Shown in pieces: positions 1 through 8,166 of a DNA stretch of 64,000 bases (position 1 is its first letter; each line of letters begins with the position of its first letter). Below the pieces are notes generated by a model that saw only the letters and a program-made list of their open reading frames with translations, was not told the origin of the DNA and made no database searches. Where the stretch lies: assembly GCA_949751835.1 (NCBI GenBank), contig CATKHK010000017.1:1-64000 (forward strand), read 5' to 3'. A program made the position numbers and the translations under genes. The DNA is from Blepharisma japonicum. Lineage: Eukaryota; Ciliophora; Heterotrichea; Heterotrichida; Blepharismidae.

Positions 1-1055
1 CTTTTCCTGACCATGTTCCAGTCTCTGAGGAAGCAAAGTCCTTAATATCGACTATGCTGACTAATGATCCATCTATGAGACCTACACTGGATCAGGTTCT
101 TCAACAGTCATTTTTCACAAAAAATGTAATACCAAAATTAATGCAGGCTGGGACATTGGCTGTCCCACCTTCATCAAGCTATATAAAGCAATACGAGCTA
201 CCCACCCAAACTATAAGAGGAAGACTAGAAGCTGAAAAAAATCAACCGAAAACAGCCAGAGCTTCATCATTAACTCCTACAGATACTGAAAATGGAAGAA
301 CAACCTCAAGAGAAGGAGTAGTAACTGCTAGATGTGGCTCAAGAGGAAGCTCTCGAGAAAGAGCACCAGACTTAGGTGCATCAGGAAATACTTCAAAAAA
401 GGCAGCCTGTTACTCTTCATATGTGCCACCTGATAATGGAGAAGGCCCACAAGTTTGGGTTAAAAGCTGAGTTGATTATTCAAGCAAATACGGACTAGGG
501 TACTTGTTTTCGAACTCTTGTGTAGGGGTGTTTTTCAATGATTCTACTAAAATTATAGCAGATCCTGCAGGAACATTTTTCCAATATATACATAGGACTG
601 GACACTCAAGGGATGAGGAAATGTCGATGTATAGGATAGAACAATATCCTGACGAGTTGAAGAAAAAGGTTACTTTATTACAACACTTTAGGAAGCATTT
701 ATCAAAAGATGAGCCAAATAAAAGACTAGACGCTGCTCAGCCTTTGATTTTTGTTAAAAAATGACTTAATACTCCTCATGCTATTTTATTTAGATTAAGC
801 AATAAAGTAGTCCAGGTGAATTTCCAAGATAAAACAGAACTGATACTTTGCAGTGAGAATAAAATTGTTACTTATATGAATAAACTTGGGGAAAGAAGTG
901 TGTATCCTTTGAATACAGCTATGGAAAGTGGAAATAATGAAATGACTAAAAGACTACGATACACAAAGGAAGTGCTTACAAATATGCTGCAGCCTCAGCA
1001 AAGTGCTGGAACAGGAGAGTATCGACCTGGTATGACTGACCGTGAGATTATATAA
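1..1055 (+). CDS. PLK: Polo-like kinase, 3' part (end of kinase domain and two polo boxes)
   Basis: The gene is cut by the window start; frame 3 is open from base 3 to TAA at 1053-1055 when TGA is read as Trp. It encodes the end of a Ser/Thr kinase domain (DPSMRPTLDQVL, the subdomain XI Arg), a Ser/Arg-rich linker, polo box 1 (WVKSWVDYSSKYGLGYLFS, then VGVFFNDSTKI) and polo box 2 (ILFRLSNKVVQVNFQDKTE). Two in-frame TGA codons (468-470 and 762-764) fall where PLKs have Trp; the first is the counterpart of human PLK1 Trp414. PLKs control mitosis, centrosome or basal-body events and cytokinesis, and the polo boxes dock phosphorylated partners. The PLK1 His538/Lys540 pair that grips phosphate reads Lys/Glu here (QDKTE), so docking may differ. 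The family assignment is firm; the subfamily is not. Confidence 0.95.
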
Positions 1056-1378
1056 TAAATATAAGAAAAATTAGTAAATAATTATCTTAAATTGAGGAGA
1101 ACTTAAAATATTTGATGCATAAATATTTTAAGAAAATTCTAATTATTTTGAAAGAAATTATATAAGAATAACTAAAATATTATTTCGAAAATAAGCTAAT
1201 TAGTTTTTAATAGTAAAATAAGGCACTTTGGTGAGCATGAAGAAACAGAATAAAACAATATAAATTTCAGACTATTTGAAGCTAATTGATAGCAGACATA
1301 GAATATTTTTTAACAAAAATAAGCTCAAAATCTATTTTAATATTGATTTTATATCACTTTATAATATTCATAATAATT
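1056..1378. other. AT-rich intergenic spacer
   Basis: This very AT-rich spacer separates the PLK stop from the next ATG. I see no open frame, RNA gene or repeat in it. The reading frame of the next gene runs upstream to about 1286 but without a better ATG. Confidence 0.6.
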
Positions 1379-1660
1379 ATGAGTAAAGACGCAATTCATG
1401 AAATAGATGGCATTATCAGGAGGACTAATAAGATCTATTTAGGATATCTTTTTTTCAACCTAAGTAGTTTTTATCTATTAGGTTCGTTTTGAAAGACTGG
1501 TCTGCTCAAAAAATCATTAATTTTGATCCCTACTTCTCTATTTTTCTCAGGTATATTCACATGGGTTCACATAGAAAAAACTTACAAAAAAGAAGAAAAA
1601 GTCTTCCTTTTAGTGGGACTAGACGAAAAATACGATAAGATTAAAAAGGATAATAGTTAA
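1379..1660 (+). CDS. Small two-helix membrane protein, unknown
   Basis: This 93-residue frame starts at ATG 1379 and ends with TAA at 1658-1660; one TGA (1490-1492, ..LLGSFWKTGLL..) is read as Trp. Two hydrophobic segments are visible (YLGYLFFNLSSFYLLGSF and SLILIPTSLFFSGIFTWV), followed by a Lys-rich tail, suggesting a small integral membrane protein with a charged end. I do not recognise the family. It ends only 7 nt before the ATG of the next gene, so its 3' UTR must overlap that gene's leader, or the two share a transcript. Support is the open frame and the membrane-protein composition only. Confidence 0.5.
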
Positions 1661-1667
1661 TTATAAA

Positions 1668-4600
1668 ATGCTTTACGATATCGATAATGGTGAATATCAG
1701 AGCGGAACTTTTCAAAGTTTTGGCTTTAATACATTCCAAACCATCACAAGAGACACCAAAATTGTAAGAAGATATAAAAGCCAGGACCTTAAAAACAGGA
1801 CACTAAAGGAAAAATTCGAGGATGAGATAGACAAGTTGCATGATTTTACTGATTTCTCTTTCACCCCAAGCCTTTGTCAAAAAAGCCTTAAAATCCCTAC
1901 TGCCAGAACTGAAACGGTGGAAAGATTTATTGAAAAAGGACATAAGCCAAAGAAACAGTTCAAGGTAAAGAGCTGGGTATTTAGACCAACTATTGGGATA
2001 TATAGACTAAGGCAGTTTTTGATGTCCCAAAAAAAAGGCCCTATGTATGTCCATGTAAAAGTTGCAGGAAATGACCTACTTACGGCCAATTCTGCTGAGA
2101 AAAAGGGAAAAACCAAAAGTTTTTCTATGGATCAAGCTGCAGCAATAAAGGATGATGATTGGCTGAGCAGGAGTATGGACGAGAAAAATGAAGAAATTGG
2201 GAAAATAGAGATAGAAGGGATTGTGGATGAGAAAATGTTTTTGCAAGGCTTAGAAGAAATTGAGGAAAAAAGAGTTTCTGATAGAGATGAAATAGATAGG
2301 CTGATAGATATCAAAGAAAATGAGATTGAAGAGGTAGAGCATGAAGAAAAAATGCAAGAAAATAATGAAGAAAATAAGGTGAAAAGTGAAGGCATTAAAG
2401 AAGATAAAATTGGAGAGCATATAGAAAGTAAAGAAGAGGTAAAAGAAGAAAGAAAAGAAAGTGATATTGCTAGGGAGCTTAAAAAAAGCCTTACTTCTGT
2501 AAAAGAGAAAAAATCAAATGTTTTGACAAAATCAAAAACATTAAAAAAGACTGCAGCTAAAAAGGAAACAAAAGAAGAAACAGACAAAAAACAGTCACCA
2601 GTAAAGCCAGAAGCAAAAGATCAACATGAAATTCATGCAAAAGAGACAGAAGATACCTCAAAACTCCATGAGATAAAGGAAGAGGTCTCTGCTGAAGTTG
2701 CAGTAGAGACATCAAAAAGTGAAGAATTGACTAACAATCAGCAGCCAAAAGAAGAAATAGAAGAGCTGAAAGAAGACATTAAAAATGAAAAGCCCATTGA
2801 GGAAGAAACTCCAGAAGAAGCCAAATTCCCAGCAAGAGGGGGGAAAAAGAGTGCTACAAGTTCTCCTGCAAAGAAATCTCTAAGGAAAGTAGTCAAAGCA
2901 AAAACCTTCATAACAAGGATATCAAAAAAGACTGAAAAAGAAGGCAAAAGTGCAGAAAATACACCCAAAAATGATGTCACAGATCTAAAAGCTAGTTTCC
3001 AGACATTGACAGAAAAAGAGGAAATAAAATTAGAAAAAGAAATTATTCAGACAGAAAATACTGAAATTATTCAAGAAACTCCTCAAATAATAGCTGAGCC
3101 TCCAGTAATTAAAGAATATTTTATTGAAACCAAAATAGAAGCAATTCCTGAATTTATGGATGAAAAAATCAACATTCATGAGCTTCAATCCAAGCCAGAA
3201 AGCTTAATAGAAATTATTGAAGAAGCTAAGCCTGAAACTCTTCCAAAAATAGAAAACCCTGAAAATAAACAAGAAATACAAGTTTTGAGCGCTCCAGAAG
3301 AAAATAAAAGTTCGAGAAGACACAAATCTATGACTCAAAGCCCTGAAAAAGAGCCAGAAAGTTTCCAAAAATCAAAAACTATCTCAAAGGAAGAGCAAGC
3401 TACTCTCAAAAAAAGTCATTCTGCAGGCAAAGCACAAGAAACACGCAAAAAATCAGAAGAAGCAATTCGTGAAATTAAAGAAAAGCAAGAATTAGAAGTA
3501 AATGAAAAATCTGAACAGGAAAGTCATGCGCCATGGAATGCAGCTGTTGAAGCTTTAGAAAAAGCAGAAATTGCTACTAATGTGAAGCATGAAGGGAAAG
3601 TTGTTCTTACCTTACCTGAAACGGTGATATCTGAAGAGAACGCTATAGCTAAGTCTCCTAAGCATGCAAGGTCACCCAGAGGAAAGTCAAAAATTGCAGC
3701 TTCTCCAAAACATAAAGAAATGACTCCAATAAAAATGCCAGATCCAGAGCCAGTTGTTCAAGAAGAAATAAAAGTAAAGCATAAAGATATACTACAATCT
3801 CCTATTATTGAAGAAGTCTTAAAAGTAGAATCTCCAAAAAATAAAGCAATAGAGCATCCTACTACTGAAGAAGTATTAAAGGTAGAATCTCCGAAACATA
3901 AAGAAAAAATAGAAAATCCTATTACAGAAGAAGTCCTAAAGGCAGAATCTCCAAAACATAAGATATTAATAGAGCACCCTATTACTGAAGAAATCATAAA
4001 GCCAGAATCTCCAAAGCACAAAGATCACCCTATTGCTGAAGAAGTTATAAAGGCAGAATCTCCAAAGCACAAAGAGCATTCTATTACTGAAGAAGTGTTA
4101 AAGGCAGAGTCTCCAAAGCATAAAGAAATGATAGAGCATCCTAAAACTGAAGAAGAATTCACAATACATATAGAAGAACCTATTGAAGAAACCCAAAAAG
4201 GAGAAGCATCACCTAAACACCAGGAAAAAGCTTCACCAAAAATAACTGAAAAATCTCCAGTAAAGGAAGAAAAGAAAAAAGCATCACCGACAAAACACAA
4301 AAAATCACTTTCCAAGCAAGAAGATAAAAAAGAAGAGACAAAGCATATAAGAAGAAAAACGCCACAAGCACATGAAATATCTGCTGGCAGAGAAGAAAAC
4401 AAAAAAAATCAACCAGAAACTTCTAAGACACCTGATATCAAAGAAAATGAACTGCAAGTACCTGAAACATCTGATACTAAAGAAGAAGAAGAAACTAGCA
4501 AAAATGAGTTAGAATTGCCTGGTCAAAAAGAAGAAAATGTTGAAAAACAATTAGAAGCACCAGAGGAATCTGATCTTAAGGAGGAACATAAAAAAGAAGT

Positions 4601-7226
4601 AACAAAAACTAAAGCTAAGACATCTGATGCCAAAAAGGAAGAAACTAAACAGAAAAAAAAGATTGAATCTAAATCAGCTGAGGCAAAAGAAGAAAATAAA
4701 AAAGAAGCACCAAAACATACAAGAAAAAAGACACCACAAGCACCAGATGTTAAAGAAGAAAGCGAACTAACTGAGATAACTGAGGCTAAAGAAGAAAATA
4801 AAAAAGAAGCTCCAAAGCATATGAGGAAAAAAACACCTCAAGTGCCTGATAGCAAAGAAGAAAAAAATGAGCCTGAGATATCTGATGCTAAAGAAGAAAA
4901 TAAAAAAGAAGCTCCTAAGCATGCAAAAAAATCTGACGCTAAAGAAGAAAATAAAAAAAAAGCCACAGGGCTTAAAAAGAAAGAAGAACCGCAAGCTCAT
5001 GAAGCTGCTCCTATAACGGAAGATTCTTCAACTCAAAAGCAAAGTGAAATTTCGCAACCGCAAGCTGAGCATGATGCTTCTATTAAGGATGAGCCAAAAA
5101 TTGAAGCCTCAATATCTATAGCTGTAGAAGAGCATAATATAGAGCCTGCCAAAAAAATAATTGATGAAGAAAAACCTTTGCAGGCTGAAATTATTAAAGA
5201 AGAGCACAACATTGAAGCAGGAGCTATCAGTGAAGAGGTTAAAGCTGAAGTACCAGCTATAAAGGAAGAGCCTAAAGTTGAGGCGCCAACCACAGACAAA
5301 AAGACTAAAGCTAAAGCACCAGTTAAAAAGTCAAAGGCTAAAGTGGAAGAAGCACCAGCTATTAAGGAAAATCTAAATGTTGAAGCAGAAATTATTAGTG
5401 AAGAGGTTAAGGCTGAAGCGCTAGCTATTAAGGAAGAGTCTAAAATAAAAGCATCTGAAGAGAAAAAGACTAAGGCTAAAGCACCAGTTAAAAAGACAAA
5501 GGGCAAAGTTGAAGCAAAAGCCACTGAGGATGCTCCTAAAATTGAAACAGAAATAATTAGTGAAGAGCCAATAGCTGAAGCTCCAATTATCAAGGAAGAA
5601 CCTAAAAACGAAGCACCAACTGAAGAGAAAAAGACTAAAGCAAAAGCACCAGCTAAAAAGACAAAAGCTAAAGTTGAAACAAAAGCTGTCGAAGATCCCA
5701 AGGCTGAGGCAGAAATTATCAACGAAACACCAGTTATCAAAGAAGATCCTAAAGCAGAAGCACCTAAGGCTGAGACAAAAACTAAGGCTAAAGCACCAAT
5801 TAAAAAGGCAAAGGCTAAAGTTGAAACAAAAGCTGTTGAAGATAGTGCTAAAATTGAAACAGAAACTATCAGTGAGGAGATTAAAGCTGAGTTGCCAGCT
5901 ATTAAAGAAGAACCAAAAATTGAAGCACAAATAGAAGAGAAGAAGACTAAAGCTAAAGCACCAGTTAAAAAGACAAAGGGTAAGGCTGAAGTAAAAGCTA
6001 CTGAGGATGTTCCTAAAGCTGAAGCAGAAATTACGAGTGCGGAGATTAAAGCTGAATTACCAGTTATTAAAGAAGAACCTAAAATTGAAGCACAAGCCGA
6101 AGAGAAAAAGTCTAAAGCTAAAGCACCCGTTAAAAAGACAAAGGGTAAGGCTGAAGTAAAAGTTACTGAGGATGTTCCTAAAGCTGAAGCAGAAATTATT
6201 AGTGCAGAGATTAAAGCTGAATTACCAGTTATTAAAGAAGAACCTAAAATTGAAGAGCAAGCCGAAGAGAAAAAGTCTAAAGCTAAAGCACCCGTTAAAA
6301 AGACAAAGGGTAAGGCTGAAGTAAAAGCTACTGAGGATGGTCCTAAAGCTGAAGCAGAAATTATTAGTGTGGAGCAAAAAGCCGAAGCATCAATTATTAA
6401 GGAAGAGTCTAAAGCTAAAGCATCTGAAGAGAAAAAGACTAAGGCTAAAGCTCCAGTTAAAAAAACAAAGGGCAAAGTTGAAGCAAAAGCCACTGAGGAT
6501 GCTCCTAAAATTGAAACAGAAATAATTAGTGAAGAGCCAATAACTGAAGCACCAATTATCAAGGAAGAACCTAAAAACGAAGCACCAGCTGAAGAGAAAA
6601 AGACTAAAGCAAAAGCACCAGCTAAAAAGACAAAGGCCAAAGTAGAAGTAAAATCTTCTGATGATGTTCCTTCAGCCAGTGCAGAAATTATTAGTGAAGA
6701 GCTTAAATCTGAACCAGCTACTAATGAAGAGCCTAAAGTTGAAGCATCTACTACAGAAAAAAAGACAAAAGCAAAAGCACCAGTTAAAAAGACAAAGGCT
6801 AAAGTTGAAGCAAAAGTTAGCGAGGCACCATTAACAAATGTTAGTGAAGAAAAGCATGCTGAAAATCTTACAATTGAAAATTCTGAAAACCCCAGAGAGT
6901 CCAGCAATACTCCTATTATTGAGGAAAACAAAATGAGTGAGGAAACTAATATAAATGCATCTGAAAATACGAGCAAAGCAGAAGAAATTAAAACAACCAA
7001 GCAAACGCCCACTAAAAAGGAAGCTGCAAAAGCTCCAAGTAAAACAGGGAAAAAACTTACTGTCAAAGCACAAATAAAGCCAGGGGTTACTAAGATTCTT
7101 AACTTTGCCAGCACTGATAATGCTGAAGAAATAGTTTCAGAATTTGCAGAAAAAAATGAACTTAGCCAAAAAGATAGAGATAATCTTCTCAAAGAAGTTT
7201 CTCAGCAAATAAAAAAAGCTAAATAA
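1668..7226 (+). CDS. Giant Lys/Glu-rich repeat protein
   Basis: This intron-free frame encodes 1852 residues. Residues 1 to about 140 look folded (aromatic-containing, with SWVFRPTIGIYRLRQFL). Residues 150-1800 are almost entirely K, E, A, P, S, T and I and must be disordered or extended. A middle block repeats a unit like EEVLKAESPKHKE (nt 3780-4140). A later block (nt 4680-4930) repeats KEENKKEAPKH. The last block (nt 5290-6830) has a unit of about 55 residues containing KAKAPVKKTKGK, TED, AEIIS and IKEEPK. The final 50 residues regain ordered composition (ILNFASTDNAEEIVSEFAEK). Charge pattern and SPKHK/KSP-like motifs recall neurofilament-H tails or other spacer proteins, but this is composition, not homology. 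It may be a cytoskeletal linker or scaffold; the function is unknown. Confidence 0.85.
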   Translation: MLYDIDNGEYQSGTFQSFGFNTFQTITRDTKIVRRYKSQDLKNRTLKEKFEDEIDKLHDFTDFSFTPSLCQKSLKIPTARTETVERFIEKGHKPKKQFKVKSWVFRPTIGIYRLRQFLMSQKKGPMYVHVKVAGNDLLTANSAEKKGKTKSFSMDQAAAIKDDDWLSRSMDEKNEEIGKIEIEGIVDEKMFLQGLEEIEEKRVSDRDEIDRLIDIKENEIEEVEHEEKMQENNEENKVKSEGIKEDKIGEHIESKEEVKEERKESDIARELKKSLTSVKEKKSNVLTKSKTLKKTAAKKETKEETDKKQSPVKPEAKDQHEIHAKETEDTSKLHEIKEEVSAEVAVETSKSEELTNNQQPKEEIEELKEDIKNEKPIEEETPEEAKFPARGGKKSATSSPAKKSLRKVVKAKTFITRISKKTEKEGKSAENTPKNDVTDLKASFQTLTEKEEIKLEKEIIQTENTEIIQETPQIIAEPPVIKEYFIETKIEAIPEFMDEKINIHELQSKPESLIEIIEEAKPETLPKIENPENKQEIQVLSAPEENKSSRRHKSMTQSPEKEPESFQKSKTISKEEQATLKKSHSAGKAQETRKKSEEAIREIKEKQELEVNEKSEQESHAPWNAAVEALEKAEIATNVKHEGKVVLTLPETVISEENAIAKSPKHARSPRGKSKIAASPKHKEMTPIKMPDPEPVVQEEIKVKHKDILQSPIIEEVLKVESPKNKAIEHPTTEEVLKVESPKHKEKIENPITEEVLKAESPKHKILIEHPITEEIIKPESPKHKDHPIAEEVIKAESPKHKEHSITEEVLKAESPKHKEMIEHPKTEEEFTIHIEEPIEETQKGEASPKHQEKASPKITEKSPVKEEKKKASPTKHKKSLSKQEDKKEETKHIRRKTPQAHEISAGREENKKNQPETSKTPDIKENELQVPETSDTKEEEETSKNELELPGQKEENVEKQLEAPEESDLKEEHKKEVTKTKAKTSDAKKEETKQKKKIESKSAEAKEENKKEAPKHTRKKTPQAPDVKEESELTEITEAKEENKKEAPKHMRKKTPQVPDSKEEKNEPEISDAKEENKKEAPKHAKKSDAKEENKKKATGLKKKEEPQAHEAAPITEDSSTQKQSEISQPQAEHDASIKDEPKIEASISIAVEEHNIEPAKKIIDEEKPLQAEIIKEEHNIEAGAISEEVKAEVPAIKEEPKVEAPTTDKKTKAKAPVKKSKAKVEEAPAIKENLNVEAEIISEEVKAEALAIKEESKIKASEEKKTKAKAPVKKTKGKVEAKATEDAPKIETEIISEEPIAEAPIIKEEPKNEAPTEEKKTKAKAPAKKTKAKVETKAVEDPKAEAEIINETPVIKEDPKAEAPKAETKTKAKAPIKKAKAKVETKAVEDSAKIETETISEEIKAELPAIKEEPKIEAQIEEKKTKAKAPVKKTKGKAEVKATEDVPKAEAEITSAEIKAELPVIKEEPKIEAQAEEKKSKAKAPVKKTKGKAEVKVTEDVPKAEAEIISAEIKAELPVIKEEPKIEEQAEEKKSKAKAPVKKTKGKAEVKATEDGPKAEAEIISVEQKAEASIIKEESKAKASEEKKTKAKAPVKKTKGKVEAKATEDAPKIETEIISEEPITEAPIIKEEPKNEAPAEEKKTKAKAPAKKTKAKVEVKSSDDVPSASAEIISEELKSEPATNEEPKVEASTTEKKTKAKAPVKKTKAKVEAKVSEAPLTNVSEEKHAENLTIENSENPRESSNTPIIEENKMSEETNINASENTSKAEEIKTTKQTPTKKEAAKAPSKTGKKLTVKAQIKPGVTKILNFASTDNAEEIVSEFAEKNELSQKDRDNLLKEVSQQIKKAK
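5290..6830 (+). repeat. In-frame coding minisatellite, ~165-bp unit
   Basis: Inside the Lys/Glu-rich gene a unit of about 165 bp (55 codons) recurs. The copies beginning near 5940, 6105 and 6270 are almost identical. A longer block near 5517-5670 reappears nearly unchanged near 6487-6640, so there is a higher-order duplication of about 970 bp as well. The period is a multiple of three, which keeps the frame open. Confidence 0.85.
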
Positions 7227-7610
7227 TTTAAATTTGAAAATTATTCAATAAAAGTATGTTTCTCATAACTTTCAAGAAACATCATAATTTTTCTAGACAT
7301 CTCAAGATTTATATTTTTCTTCATAAGTTATATATGCAATGTACATCAGCTGTGGCATTCTTTAGTATTCTCTTTCTCTTTATTTTAGAGAATCATTATG
7401 AATACCGATTATAGCTTTTATTCATTGATACAAATCATTTTTAATTTTTATTATCGCTTCAATAGCTAGTAAAAAAGAAAAAAATAGTTGTAATACTCAG
7501 CATCGATGCTATTTAAATAAGTTTTATTCTTTTCATAAAAGTTTGCTTTCTGTTGTTTTACCTAAAATATGCATCTGCTGAACGAAAATTAATAAAAAAT
7601 TATCAATAAA
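7227..7610. other. Intergenic spacer
   Basis: This is AT-rich sequence between the repeat-protein stop and the ACP start. There is a weak hairpin (ttctct...agagaa, about 7370-7400). I see no coding frame or recognisable RNA. Confidence 0.5.
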
Positions 7611-7901
7611 ATGATTAAAGGTTCAAGATATTGCTTAGGACTAGGGAGAAGATGGTTCTCAACAGGTTTAGAAGAGATTGAGGCTACAATTTTTGAAGTT
7701 TTAAAGCAGCATGAGAAAGTAAATCCTGCTCTGTTATCAAGGACATCAGCTTTCAGAGATTTAAATCTTGATAGTTTGGATACAATTGAGGTTGTTGTAA
7801 ATCTTGAAGAAAAATTTAGGATTGACTTATCAGAGAATGATGCCTTAAAAATACACAGTGTTATGGATGCTATTAATATATTCCAAAAATATAAAAAATA
7901 G
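7611..7901 (+). CDS. NDUFAB1: Mitochondrial acyl carrier protein
   Basis: The 96-residue product begins with a short basic, amphipathic leader (MIKGSRYCLGLGRRWFSTG) typical of a mitochondrial presequence. The ACP fold follows, with the phosphopantetheine site LNLDSLDTIEVV; the Ser of DSLD carries the prosthetic group. In mitochondria ACP carries acyl chains for type II fatty-acid and lipoate synthesis, and it is a subunit of complex I and a partner of LYR-motif proteins. The mature part (about 77 residues) has normal length. It ends in TAG and is intronless. I am confident of the identity; the symbol follows the animal orthologue. Confidence 0.93.
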   Translation: MIKGSRYCLGLGRRWFSTGLEEIEATIFEVLKQHEKVNPALLSRTSAFRDLNLDSLDTIEVVVNLEEKFRIDLSENDALKIHSVMDAINIFQKYKK

Positions 7902-8166
7902 ACAAGTTTATATTAGTTGATTCTAGATAATAAGGAATTAAAGCTATTTTCAGAGATTTTAATAAACTTTTTGATAAATATTGCAAGTATTCCATTTACA
8001 ATGATTATCTTATGGATCCTGACTTAAGGAAAATCTAAATCATTTACCTAAAAAACCCTAAATAAACTTTTTTGTCTCCTTATTCTATATCTAGAATTCT
8101 TATTGATCACTTATTACCTCTTCTTTCCATAAATGTCCACCATTCTTATAATTAACAGTTATACCC

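Noticed and set aside
2132-4402. Several minus-strand open frames in the same gene
   Set aside because: Antisense shadows of biased codons; the sense frame is continuous.
5033-7192. 719-codon minus-strand open frame opposite the Lys/Glu-rich gene
   Set aside because: It is a mirror of a repetitive GAA/AAA/GCT-rich coding strand with no stop-forming triplets in that phase. Its Ser/Leu/Phe-rich product has no motif.
1668-7226. Calling the Lys/Glu-rich protein a neurofilament or titin relative
   Set aside because: Similarity is limited to amino-acid composition and KSP-like motifs; there is no intermediate-filament rod or Ig domain.
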